From the NCBI GenBank assembly GCA_026874595.1, contig CM049308.1:52897624-52961623 (forward strand): a stretch of DNA of 64,000 nt, in the 5' to 3' direction. The notes under the pieces were generated by a model. It was not told the origin of the DNA, searched no databases, and saw nothing but the letters and a program-made list of their open reading frames with translations. Position 1 is the first letter of the stretch, and every line of letters starts with the position of its first letter. Source of the stretch: Sipunculus nudus (lineage: Eukaryota; Annelida; Sipuncula; Golfingiida; Sipunculidae). The position numbers were made by a program, and so were the translations under genes. This document shows, piece by piece, positions 24,115-38,100 of the stretch.

Positions 24115-24191
<77 letters not shown>
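24115..24191. repeat. (AT)n microsatellite
   Basis: AT tract of about 76 bp immediately left of the second copy of the 22.5-kb repeat. Confidence 0.95.
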
Positions 24192-24194
<3 letters not shown>

Positions 24195-24195
<1 letters not shown>

Positions 24196-24360
24196 CGTAA
24201 ATCTGTGTAATCAATCATTTCATGAAATGCCTAAACGTTTCAGTCATTTCGCATTATGCCTATATGACCACCAGTCATTATACAAATTGACTAAAATGTT
24301 CAGTCATTTCATGAAAAGAATGAAATTAATGTCCAGTCATTACACGTTATGACTAGATGA
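24195..24360. repeat. Degenerate repeat, copy 2, with internal CAGTCATT iterations
   Basis: CAGTCATTTC, CAGTCATTAT, CAGTCATTTC and CAGTCATTAC occur at 25-60-bp spacing, together with CATTTCATGAAATGCC. This is a locally iterated version of the 22.54-22.65 kb repeat. Confidence 0.65.
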
Positions 24361-25623
24361 CAAAAATGAACACAATAAAACTTGATAAAATGGTTTCTCT
24401 GTCAAAATATAGGTTCACCAGATAGTTTTAGTTTATGCAAATGCTCATGCAGTGATACTCTTATTTATTTGTTTAACTAGTGTTTTACATTAATACATCT
24501 GTTTGAATTTGCAACTTTCAGATTGGCGAGATTCAACTGCACAACAGTTGATTTTCTCTAGATATTTCACCTCCATCTGTTAGATTCATATCTTCGTTTC
24601 CCAGAATGATTGCATCATATAAATCCATGGCAATTGATTCCACTACTAAGGCCGACTTTCATGATCACATATTAGTATTTGTTAAAGTATATATTCGTAT
24701 TTCAACTATGCATGTTAATGTAATATGCATGAAAAATATCCAATGTGAATACATGAAACCCTGTAAATTACAGATAAGGGAGAAGGTATAGATGAGCTGA
24801 GATATGATAATACATGTCTTCTTTATTAACTAAATTAAAAGTTTATTTTCATATCAGAATTTAAAATCAGAATATAAATCCATTTCATTTTGAAATAAGA
24901 AAATAGGAAATGATATTTCTCAAAACAGGTTAAAATATTCAGATGAGCTAAAAATTAAATTCTATGAAAAGAACAGAAAAAAATGCAGGAGGCAATGAAG
25001 GATTGTAAACAAATCCTATATATAGTCAGCTTAAAGTCAACTGTTCTAAAAATTCAAAATATTGTTAACAGTTTGGAAAATGGTATTATTTAATCATTGG
25101 AATTATAAGATTTACCTTATTTATTAATAATAATATGCAATCCCTTTTCGCAGTCATTTGAATGATAACTAGTATTAAGTTTTGCCCTGTTAAATGGCAT
25201 TTATATTAATTATAACATTAATGCATGAGCTTCCTAAAACCAATAAGGCTATATTTTGACTCTGTGGTGGGATCTAAGATGTATGGTATCCTAGATTTGT
25301 GCAATATCTTTGTATCTACTCACTGGTGTTTTCTATACGAGGCTGGGCAGCTATCATAGATGGTTTCTTAACTGCTCAGCTAATACATTTGTGTAGGGTT
25401 TCCTTGTAGCTGTAGCTACTCAGTGGTAATTGCTACCCAAGGAGACCAATGATGTGTGGTATACTCTAGTCCCCTGCTAAACTAACACGAACATGGAGAC
25501 CTTCCCCGCTGCCTGAGGGCCCTAGTTGTACATGAAGGAAATATCTAATAACCCCAAACTCAGTGGTGAAACAATTGATCCAAAGGAGGATAAACATTAT
25601 TATGGTTACTCACCTCCCCATCA

Positions 25624-25637
25624 AAATAATAATAATG

Positions 25638-25677
<40 letters not shown>

Positions 25678-25690
25678 TAATAATAATGAT
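25624..25690. repeat. (AAT)n microsatellite
   Basis: Trinucleotide AAT tract with single GAT and AAA interruptions. A second, shorter TAA tract lies at 25,852-25,880. Confidence 0.95.
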
Positions 25691-25848
25691 AGATATATTT
25701 GCCTTCAGTTCCAGGAATTTGTTGCATTCAAGTTGTTGACTTACAATTCATTTCAAAAATAGCACGAAACGTATTTGACTATGCATGTAAGATTACCTTG
25801 TATATTCCTATAAATAAGCTGCAGATAAAACACAATTTAAAACATAAA

Positions 25849-25880
<32 letters not shown>

Positions 25881-26113
25881 GTATCAGTAGGAATATAGAA
25901 ACATGCATGGGGTTGTTTGAATACATCATTATTACTTCATCAGTCATAAGAAATGTAACAGTGAAAGATGTGTAGGTATACTGATAGAAACGTTCGGCTG
26001 AATACCTCAATAACAATTCCCTGAAGGAAAGAAATGCAGGACACCAGTCTGTTTATTATTCTTGGTCGTTCTTGGTTGCCTTTGACGGTCATTGGTTCTC
26101 TCAGCAACAAATC

Positions 26114-26144
26114 ATGGCGGAACAAGCAGGGATTGATGACAGTG
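26114..26144 (+). CDS. ZNRD2: ZNRD2 coding exon 1
   Basis: ATG then AEQAGIDDS, ending in phase 1 at donor G|GTAAAT. It is short, but joining it to exon 2 recreates the conserved DD-x-(W/Y)E-x-PP context. Confidence 0.82.
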
Positions 26145-29100
26145 GTAAATATATTTAATTATGAAATTTAGCGTCCTTTCACCATAAACGATGTATAGGC
26201 AACTCAAGTTAAGGTTCTTGTTACATTCAAATTGGCTTGTTCAATAAATGACGCGAAATAACTTTTTTAACAGTTAAATTTGTCATGTACACATATTATC
26301 GCCCACACGTCGCATGGTTTGGGGACATATCGGCCGCCGGCGACCAGAGGCTGACGATGTCGGCCGCCAGCTCAAATGAGCCAGAGACTGTCACTGACTG
26401 TCTGGTCAAGGAGATTACAGACTGAAGTATCAAGTGAGAGTCTGGCCATGTCGAATGTTGCTGACGGGGGTCATAAAACTCGCTGCTCAGTGGCACACAG
26501 AGATGCCCTGATAAGCCTGGCGCTAACTGATATAGCGCAAGAGACCCCCCTTTGGCGTGACTTCGGAACAGCTTGTTAGTTCCCGGAGACCCCCAGTGTG
26601 AACTAACTAAATTTTTATAAATATTGTGACAAGGATGAGTAAGTTTCTCCCAAAATTTATCTCTGGGAGTATTTAATATAAATTTAAATAAGTTTGAACA
26701 CTATATTTTCATATGTGTGAAACTGTCGTTGCTAATGACGCCTGAGGTATAGCTTGGCTTCGGTAAATATGGGCGATAATAGGAGAACAACGCCCTCAGT
26801 GACAGAGCGGGCAATGGCTCACTGTTATCCTTCAAAATGAAAGTCATCCGGTCCTTAGCGTCAAAATCTTTTTTTTATCCATGGAATACTATAATACATT
26901 GCTAATTATAAATAAAAGTCAGAAGTGTGGGAACTGATGGAATTTTTTATAATTCCAAAGTTTTTCAGGGATATTAAGGTTTACACTTACCAGTTGTCCG
27001 TCATGATTCACGGCAGAAGTTGATGTAGGGTGACCGCATCTATCCTAAAATCGATCAAGTGATTCCTCAACACGAGACCTTTCTAGATATATTTGTTGCG
27101 CATAATTTTTGACAAAACAAACCATTTGTGCATTCATAATTCTGGTCAATGTTATTCCAGTGATTTACTGCTCAGTTACTGGATATATCGCTCTCCGCTT
27201 CAGCGAGCTACAGCAGACCGCAGAAGTAGTAGGCTCGCTTTGTCAAAGGCCGTGCCGCCGCTGCGCCTGACACTGGGCAATATTAGAGTTAATGGCGCAC
27301 AATAGAGTTAATGGGCTTATCATGTCTTAATTGCAATTAGCGCACGACTGACACTCGCGACCTGGCAGGGCTTCTGACAGTTGTTACTCCAGTCTGTAAA
27401 CTCCTTGGTCTGGTCAACCATATCGGCTGCGGCGTGAACTGGTGAGCACCATCTTGGCCACCGGGCCCCTCATCACCAAGTGACTACAAGCTTGTCAGTA
27501 AAAATTACTGATTTATGCTCTGTTGCCCTTCATCGCTGATAAAGAACTCAGGCTGATGGGTAAATTTCATTATCATTTTACGAAACTTTCATCGAACATG
27601 GAATTTTCAGTGATGCTTATATTTTATTTTTTTTCTGTCATTTCTATAACGACTAAAATATCACAGGTATAAATTTTTATTATCATGTTTATAACTTACA
27701 CATATATTTAAAACACCACCTCACAATTACTCGCTCGCTCCTTCAAACATAATCTAACAGGCTATCCTATATGCATCGCCCTTTACACACATTTGAAAAA
27801 CAAATGATAATCTTTTTAAAATGTGTACGTTGACGTTATATGCTGTCCTAAAAAATCATCACGGTATCAGAAAAAAACACCATTGTATCTTGCTGAAATC
27901 TGAGAGATACTATATGCATCTAAAAATAGTCAGGGCATTATTTTACATACAAATCATGATTTAAAAGACATGGTCCAGAATACTAATATATATCTATATT
28001 CTTTATATAATGGACAATCATTTTTAGATAGGGCATATTAAGGTTTACCCAATAACCAATGGTAAATCTGTTAATTTTGTCTCTGCGATAACTTGCCATG
28101 GCATTGATGGATTTTCATGAAACTAACTATAACTACCAATAGAGTATCTCACCCAATTTTGATTCTAAACAAATATCAGTGCATACATAATGAGGTCAAA
28201 GGTCACCAGGCTTCAGAGTGGGATTAATGTGATGACTTACCAGTATAAAAGATAGATTTTGATGAAACTTGAGAGAAATATTAATCAGTATAATATCTCA
28301 CCTAATTTTGATTCCTGCCAAAAACCATATGTAATGAGGTCCGAGGTCGCCAAACCTTTTTTGTCAGCATGGTAACTTACCCAAAAATTTGATGGATTTT
28401 CATTAAACTCATTCTGTATATTCACCAAGGGTTTCTCATCAATATTAAGGTCAGAGGTCACAAGACATACAATGGACAAATTATACACTCTTGCATTGAT
28501 CTTGTTTCTTCTAACAAGCAGTAGCAGTTTCAGCCTGAAGCCTGCATTCCCTGTACAGAGTACTAGCTGTTTTAGTTCATGTTAGTTTTCGTCTGTTTAG
28601 AGTGGTAACTGTTTCATATCTGTCTTTGTAGACTACGAGTGGCAGCCTCCATCTGAAGCAGAGATGAAGGTTATACAAGCAAGGAGGGATCGTAATGATA
28701 AGATCAGTAAACTGATGGGGGATTACTTGCTAAAAGGCTACAAAATGTTGGGAGCCACATGCCCTGAATGTACCGTGAGTATAGCACTGCTTTGATTTAT
28801 TTTGGGACATTAAGGACAAATAAAAAATATCACACATATCACACACCTTCAAGTAATTACTAGGGTTGTATCAATATACAATATTTTGATACACCATGCA
28901 TGCTGTATCATTGTATCAATGAAACACAAAAACAGCTCACAAAAGTCATACAACCCTAACTTAAATCTAAATCTGAGTCTTTTATAAAGTTTAAGCTGTT
29001 TGTGTATTTCATAGTTTGACATATTGTTGTATGCAGGGGTCGAAATCCTTAGGGGCCCGCAGGCCCGATGCCCGTGATTTACAGGCCGGGCCTGGTATTT

Positions 29101-32100
29101 TTCAAGTAAGCGAGCTTAACTCAGCGCTGTCACCCATCTGCCGCTTTGTTTTCGTCAGAAGTTTGACAGCACAGATCCTTTCTTGAATTTTTATTGGTTG
29201 CGGCCGTGCCCTGGCGATTTACAGGCCAGGCCTGGTATTTTTCAAGTAAGCGAGCCCGGGGGGCCTGTCCGAATCCGACCCCACAACAAAAGGAAACCCG
29301 CCCCTCAAGTGTCAACAAATACCACAGGACACTTGCGCCAGCTGACTGCCATCTCACGCTGTGAGCGCACGTGCTGATAAGCAGGCTTGAACCCGCATGA
29401 AATTGTACCTTTGAAGCGTAATTAACCCATCTAATCTTTATGAAGGTCCTTTTCCTTATTTGCAGCAGCTCATTAATACATTTCCTGTCTTCTTGTTTAA
29501 TCTGAGATGAAACTCAGCTCCGTCACCGCTCTGCCGCTTTGCTTTTGTCAGAAGTTTGACAGCACAGATCCTGCCCAACTTTCTTGAATTTTTATTGGTT
29601 GCGGCCGGGCCCAGGCCCCGAACATGCATAACTATTCGAGTGGTGTTAATATTGAGCTCGCTTTCAATAAAATGCATGTTACAGCATCATTCAGTGCTGG
29701 AGTATCGGCCCAATAAAACTTCAGGTTTTACCAATAATTTATGCTGTTTCCGCGCCATTTGCTCGGTGAATTCGGTGTACATACATGTACGTGCGTGCGA
29801 TTATTGATAGTTTAGTATATAAATTTGATTCACAATATTGTTTAGTATACAAGTTTGTGGCAGTTTCTGGAAGGCGCGAAACCTTCCAGCAAGAGGAGAC
29901 TTACGGACTCTGACAAAGACAAACGTGAGTGTGATCGTGTTTATGAGAAAGAGAAAAGAAAGAGGGAATTCCATAATGAATGGAAAGCAGGCCGACCGTG
30001 GTTGAGCTGGGACGAGGAGAAGAAATGTATGTTCTGTGATTACTGTCGGCAATATCCAAAATTTGTTGGATCTAACTGTAACTTTGTGTTAAGATGGAAG
30101 ATCGTGAAACTGTACGCTGTCAAGTTCCATGAACAGCAGAGTGGACATGTGAGGGCTGCTGAAACTGTTCAGGCAAAAGAGGCAGAGACCATTGTTGGAA
30201 GTGATGCTCACAGGTAAATATAAAACACATTTTTATAAAAACGTCCTTTTATTGAATATATAAATATATTAAAAGAAAAATTTTTGTTAAAAATAGAACT
30301 TTGTATATGTTAATGTGATTTATTATTTATTTTTAGCTCAGCTGACTATAAGTCATCTGAGCTATAGTCGTGGTCCATTGTCCGTCGTCTGTCTGTCCGT
30401 CCATCTGACCGGATGTCCGTCCGTAAGACTGGCACGTTTCGACACCGTTGGACCTATGAATCTGAAATTTTGCATACAGTTAGATGTCCCCAAAATCTCC
30501 TACCATGCCGAAAATTGAGTCAATAGGACTTCATTCCTTCGAGATATTAAGGAAAAACCTCAATTTTTTATTAGAAATCTATTTTCACACTTCAGGACTG
30601 CCTAATATCAAAACCACTCATCTGGTTTTTCTTTATATTTACCATAAAAATTCTTCTATATAGTTCCTATGTACATGCCAGATATTAAGTCAGTATTATA
30701 TAATTTAAAAAAGTTATGGGCCAAAACATAATGGACTTTGTAAAAAAATCAGGAAGATATTTGGTCACTTAAGACCAAAAGTGTTAAAGGTAGGGACTTT
30801 TTTCCAGCAATAAAACTTTAATTAATTAAAAATTTAATTGTATACCAAAAAGTAAATCAAAATCTGTTAAATTTTTTTAAATATTGGCAAAAATATTAAA
30901 TTTGTACCTCAAATTTCGCCCAACTTTGGCCACGGCACATTTTTTTAGCTCAGCTGACTTTCAGTCATGCTGGGCTACAGCGATGGATCTTTGTCCGGCG
31001 TCCTCCCAATGTGTGACTTGTCAGAAAACCATTATGTCTGCCAGGTAGCCATTTTAGAAATCCTTTTGCCAGGACAGTTTCTGTGATTTTTTTATGATGT
31101 TTGGTCCCTTTTAGAGGATGTTTGTTGTTCAATTTCCGACCTGTCAGAAATCCAATATGGCCACCTGGACGCCATCTTTAAATTCCTTTAGAACATATTA
31201 TCTCAAGAACTATTAAAGTGAATGCAGTGGGATGTTTATTAATGTTATCTTGCATTCGGTCAAAGATTTCTTAATAAATATGACCATCATTTATGAAAGC
31301 TCAGTACAGTTGGCTTGTATTGAATAAAAATTAATATGGAAGCACCCGTTTCACAATAATTGTAGTTTATGGAAGAGTTTTGTGGATACTATGTTTTCAG
31401 CCCGCCGCCGCCGCCGCGTAGGTGTCCGGAGAACTCCTCCGTAACCACTGTGTGGAATTTTACGAAACCCGGGATTATGTTCGGGTCACATGTGAACTGC
31501 TGCGCCCCGATTTCGTTTTGACCTCTGACCTTTCCTCTGCGCTCTGCGCCTGTTTGTGCGTCTGTTTCCACACATAAACCCACATATCTCGGGAACCGTT
31601 TGACCTATCAGGAAAATTTGTTTGCACAAATGTAGCCCTTGGAGAGCTTTATAACATACACAAAACCACCTGCAACCATGTTTGCACAGTGTCCATCTGT
31701 TCGTCTGCCTTGGGTTAAAATCACTCATATTTCTGCAGTGACTTGACTAATTCACCTGAAATTCAGCATGCGTATACATCCTGGATAGATTTTCTGATTT
31801 TATGACAGGTGGCGCCACCTACATTCACGTTTACGCTGCAGACATCCAAGCTCATTTCTCGGGAACCGTTTGACCGATCAGGAAAATTTTTTTTGTACAA
31901 ATGTAGCCCTTGGAGAGCTTTATAACATACACAAAAAATGGTGGCGCCACCTGCAACCATGTTTGCACAGTGTCCATCTGTTCGTCTGCCTTGGGTTAAA
32001 ATCACTCATATACATGTAGTGGTTTGACTTATCTGCCTTAAATTTTGCATATGTATGCAACTTGGACGGCTTTCTGGATTTTGTGGTAGGTGGCGCAACC

Positions 32101-35100
32101 TACATACACAATTTGGCTGCAGACATCCATGCTAATATGCAACACTTCACTCTATTTCCCCTTGCCACTCAATCCATGCCTGACTTCACCCGTTCCACTC
32201 TGATTTAGGCGGATACACGTAGTCGCTTGTCGACTACCCGTATTCTAGTTCTTGCATGGATTTCCTTGATCTTTTGCTATATTTTGATCTTATATGTGGC
32301 CTGTGTGGTATTCCTTTTGAGACTGACAGGTATCGAGCAAGCTGTGGGATTAGTTCCTGATAGCTCAACAACCACATTTTGCCTCAGACCATCATTCATC
32401 ATGTTTTAACCAGACATGTATGATAAGAATTTATGGCAATGTAGAAAGTTTAAACAAAATTGGTATATAGGTTCTGCAACAATTTTACTAGAAGTTGTGA
32501 AATGCAGCCCATGATGTCGCAAGTCATGCTTGGCAGCTGAGCCATGGGTCACTTGTTCCTGTAAGTACTGTGGATTTAATTTTCACAGCATGTATACATA
32601 AGGATTTAATCTGTTAAAATCTGAAATTTAAAAATAAAAGCTGCAAAATTAGGCTAGTTATTGAATTTTTTGGAGGCCATTGTTGTATTCCTTTACATTG
32701 TCAAGCAGTCCACTTTGATGACTGTAGGTCATTCAGTGCACATCTCTATGCTCCCCAGGCTGTTGGCATAATTTGAGATGTCCCAAAAATCTCCTACCAT
32801 ACCGAAAATTGGGTCATTAGGACTTCGTTCCTTCGAGATATTAAGGAAAAAAAACTCCATTTTCCATAAAAAAAGCCATTATTACACTTCAAGGCTGCCT
32901 AATATCAAAACCACTGATCTGTTTTTGATCATATTTAGTATTCACATTCTTTTATACATTTTCTATGAACATACCAAAAATTAGGTCAGTATTGGGTATT
33001 ATTTTGAAGTTATGGGCCAAAACATAATGCAATTTTTTAAAAAATCAGGAAATATATTTACTCACCTAACATGAGAATTGCTGAACCTAGAGACTTTTTT
33101 TCAGGAATATAACTTTATTTAATCAAGATTCAAATGTTTACCCAAAATTAGATCTAAATTTTGCAAATTTTTCAAGTTATTAGCATAAATAAAAAATCAA
33201 TACCTTAAATTTTGTCCAACTTTGGCACTGTTGATTTAATTTTCACAGTATATATACATAAGGACTTAATCTTTTTAAATCTGAAATTTCAAAGAAATTG
33301 ATTGGAAAGAATAGCTTTTATTCATGTTTTTATACACCATGTCAAGTGTTGTTTACATCTAGCCCACCTAGTAGTACCGCCTTCACTTGCATTATGTAAC
33401 CCACCCCAGGCAGCTTGCCTTGGGTCAGCCTGGCCACTACCAGCAGGCTACCTGCACTCCCCCCCCCCCCCCCCCCGATGGTGCATAAACTAGATGAATG
33501 TTATTATTTTCTGTATTTGATTCATTCTTATTCTAGGCTATGCTACATTTTAGTTTTTATATTGTACCACCAGGGTTACAATGATTAAAGTGTACATTTA
33601 ATTGTGTCCATAAAGTGGTGTATTGTTATGAAAGTGTGGATGTTCATGAGATAAGCAATTCCTTACTTCAGAAGAGTAAAAATTTCACCAGGTGTGAAAT
33701 TGACTATTAATTCCAGTAATAAATTAAAACTGGGATAGTAATTAGCACAATGATATTGTCTGTCCCTCATTCAACCAACAGTGTGTATACTTTATTTGAA
33801 AAGATGTTTTATTTTATCAAATTTACTTTTATTTTATTTTGGTGAATAAAATTAAGCATGTACTGAAAACTCCAATGTGCAAAACTTTTTAATAGTGATT
33901 CAAGGAATATTCTTGTAGATGCCATGTTGTGGCATTATTTTCTTTAAATTCAGTTTAAACATTTATGATTTAAAAATAATAAAATATATGTGTATGCATA
34001 ATATGACCCAATATGAGCTACACTCTGGATATATGATGATTGCAACTTTTGCAAAAATTCTAATATTTTAACTTATGGTTTCAGTTTTTTACTCTGTATA
34101 TATAATGATTGCAACTTTTGCAACAATTCTAATATTTTAACTTATATTTTCAGGTTTTTTTATTAAAAATTTATAAAACCTGTAAAATGATTCAGATAAA
34201 AACTTCTTAATAGAAAAAGTGGATATGCTTAAAAAAAATAGGATTATATGTAAACTTAAATGCATTATTCCCTTGAAAGTGAAATAAAGGTATTAGTCCA
34301 TTCTGTCCACTTGCCTGTCCATCTGTAAATTTTCATATGCATCACAGTATCTCAAAATTTTACTGTTTTTCTTCATGACAGTCTTGTCAGAGTATTAGTT
34401 TGCAATCATATATTTAGAACTTTACTATAAAGAAGTAGGAGGGCCCCTTTCCTCTTAGCTTTTCATATTCTTATATAAATGAAAAACATTACAATAGAAT
34501 ATTTCTACATCCACCTTCGTGCTGCCCTCACTTTTCCCTTCTCCGAACCCCATCCCAAGGTCAGCCTCAGTAAGCAAGAACAAGATGAATCAGATATATT
34601 CATACTTTAATATTTTGTATAACTATACGTCTATAGGTACCTATGTGCATGCCAGAAATTATGTCAATATTGTGTAATATGTAGACATAGTGGGCATCAC
34701 AATAATGTACCTTGTCAAGACCAAAGATATATTGTGTCATACAGTCACAAATAATTGAAATTCATAAATCACTTAATCAGCATAGTTAATCATAATATTA
34801 TATCTGTCAAATTGAAAGCTTGCAGACTACCATACACTTTAGAGCCTTATCATCATTCTACTACTGCTTATTACTGCTCTCATTGCATTCATATTTGCTC
34901 AAATATATCACAATTTTCAACCCCTCCTAAATAAATAAAAAATAAACCACTATATTTGACTCTATTAATCCATCAGTCAGGTAATTTTATTTATCATTTA
35001 CTCACATATTACATTACATTCCTTTATAATAGCCCAACATGTCCATGATATTTATAAGCTTTATCGACTCGATATAGTATCACAGTGGTGAAACATTTAT

Positions 35101-38100
35101 AGTACATTCACGATCAGCTGAGCACCATGACCCATGGGTCCCTTGTTTATATTTACTATTATTTTTTTCATGTGAATCAGGCCTTGCCTTTCGAGGCGAG
35201 TGATCGCTTCCGCGCGCCATGGCTCGCTTTAAACACACTTCAGGGGAGCTAATAATCACATGCCTGGCATTTTGGGCTTAGTTAAACTTGATTATTTTAG
35301 TCATTAGTATAATTGTTTGCAAATGCTTGCAAACGGACGCGATCGCACTTGCTCCCATGAATTCAAACTGAAAGCTAAATCCGCTAATGGTAATAAATGT
35401 AAAATGTCATCAGTGGTGCCAACTCATTACCCTCAACAGAACTGCAGCAAGATTCAGGTCTGTTAAAAGAATAAAAAAAAACCCCTGATATCCTGATTGA
35501 AATCATGTGAACAGCTATACACGGTGTATGCTAAATGGATCAGCCGGACCAGATCAGAGGAATATAGTTTCAAATCTCCGCTGAGAGTTTCTTTTTGACA
35601 CTTGCAAAAAAAAAATCCTTACTGTAATTGTCTGTGAATAATTACTTAAACGCGTGCTTCCGTTTCACATCTGCAGTTATAATTGATTAGTAGACGGTAT
35701 TTTCAGATGAAGACTGTAACTACAGGCATGGACAAATTTGACGAACGATCATTTCTTTCGCGTGTTGGTTACCCATACTACTTTTTGCACGAACGGCGCA
35801 AATTTTCTTGGCCTATGAAATTTAAATTGAGATTCATGGATATATGTTGCAGGAAATACAGCCTGAAAATAATTTTCTACTAGTCTATAGCGTGACGACT
35901 CTCCTGTTTAAGTCAACGTCATAACTGTCACCGTCCGTTTGTTTTAGCGAATTCTCTGCCAAGACGTTTCGCCATAAACTTTACAGCCCTTGTGACTTGA
36001 CCCGATTCTGATCTGAACAACGGCATATCATGAACAGGAGAGGAATTTTTAAACCATTTTGCAAAAAGTAGGATATTTAAGTGTAATCAAAGCAAAAGAA
36101 TCCATATTAATATTGCTATGTGAATTATAAAAAAGGCCTTTACAAAAATCAGGGGAAATCTTTTCATTTTCAAACTCAGTGCAACCTTTGTCTGTTTGCA
36201 GGTCCCTGAAGATGTTGGATAAGGCTGTTCTGGACAACATGTCCCCTCTGTTCAGGATCTGTCATGCCATGGCCCTCAGTGCCAGACCTTTCACAGATTT
36301 TGAATGGCAGTGTGACCTTGATGCAGCTAAGGGCATCTCAATTTCACCCCACTACAGGAATGACAAGTCTGCCAGGCAGTTCACAAAATACATAGCAGAG
36401 GTGGATCGGAGACAGCTTGAATGTGATCTAAGGAAGTGTAAGTTTGTTTGTGTAATGGTAGATGGTACCACAGATTCCAGTGTCAAAGAACAGGAATTAG
36501 TTTATGTGAGATTTGCTCAGAAAGGAATTGTCAATGTTAAATTTACTTCAATTGAAAACTGTGCGAAAGCTGATGCAGCAAACATCACAGCAGCAATCTT
36601 TGATTCCATGGAAATGGAATTGGACTTGTCAAGACTGAATTCATAAAGCGACTTGTAGGATTTGCCAGTGATGGCGCATCTGTGATGCAGGGCAAAAAAA
36701 ACAGGAGTATCCGTGAGGTAACGGGAGCATCAGCCACAGCTGCAGTCTGTTCACTGCATGGCTCATAGGCTTGAACTGGCGTACAAAGATGTACTCAAGA
36801 CTGTGCCAATCTTTAAAAGGATGGACTCATTGCTGCTTGGAATTTACCTGTTTTACCACAACAGTGCACTGAATCACAGCAACTTGGAGGAAGCCTTCAA
36901 AACAAAACCAGCAATGTGTGATGCCAACCAGGGTTGGAGGAACCAGATGGCTGGGACACTCAAAGCTTGCCCTTGAGAATTTGACAAGGGACTATCCAGC
37001 TTGTATGGAGCACTTCAAACAGGTAACCTGTTCAATTTAATTTCATGTTTAAAGGTAACTACCAATTACTTTAATTAGAAAGCAAAATAGCTGTCATTTA
37101 AATGAGAGATAAGTGATACAAGCTGACTGAATTTTCATAAATTATACCACATGTAATAATGAAATTAAATATACAACAAATGGCAGCGGCAGAACAAGTT
37201 GACTGGATCTAGCTCTTAATTTTTAGCTATCCCACCCTGATACCTCTGCCAACAAGGACGCCAAGGCCAAGGCTGCCAACTACAAGAAGAACCTTCACTC
37301 AAGGGACATGGTGCATTTCTTGCTGTTCATGCAAGATGTGGTATCGTGCCTGAACAAGTTCTCCCTGTTACTCCAGAGGACCACTGTGACACTGGCAGAG
37401 GCATATTAGGAGTACAAGATAACATGCTCTGCACAGGAGAAGTAAAAACAGAGTGGGTATCATATTTTGAAATTTGCTAATTTCTAAAAATGTAAAGGGA
37501 GGTTTTTTACAATAAGCTAATGCCTATGGTACCTCTTTGAAGTTTACACTGTTGTATAAAATAAGCAACTTTCTGTACACAGATAACTGACTAAATTTAA
37601 CAATGTAAATAACAACAAACATCAGATGTAGACTATAATCAAAGTTTCTAACATGTAAACATATCACAAAGTATTTTTATATTTGCAGGCCAGGTCCCAA
37701 TCTCCATAAAGTGCTAGGCAAAGACATCCACCAAGGGACTGATTTGGTGGGACCACTGAAGGTGTTCTGTTCGGCTAGAACAAGAGTGCTGGAGGGACTT
37801 CTGGACAGACTGGATGCCTGCTTTGATGACTTTAAGGAAGATGTGTTGCAAGCCACCTGCCTCACAAACCTAACTGAATGGCCAACAGAGGACATTCCTG
37901 CAGGTGCCTGGAATATTTTGATATATTTAGAACTGACTTGTGGAAAAGGAAAAAATGAGGATCAGACTTAAGTTTTGGAAAAGATTAGAAAATTTGCTGT
38001 TTTAATTGTCTTCTTGTATTTAAACCTTGTTATAAAAGCTGCTGTTTCAGAAAGAAGAACTACATTTGTTGACTTTTCATAAAATGTGAAAATTTGTTTT

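Larger units (their letters stand above)
20509..26113. other. Intergenic region between ZNFX1-B and ZNRD2 (divergent promoters)
   Basis: There is no recognisable coding exon. The two flanking genes are transcribed away from each other, so the regulatory regions of both should lie here. I see G/C homopolymers (21,880-21,894 and 22,674-22,690), a GGATCC-ended element (22,665-22,870), two repeat pairs, and (AT)n and (AAT)n tracts. Confidence 0.6.

Noticed and set aside
27093-27305. Plus-strand frame in ZNRD2 intron 1
   Set aside because: No family resemblance; composition looks like random intronic sequence.
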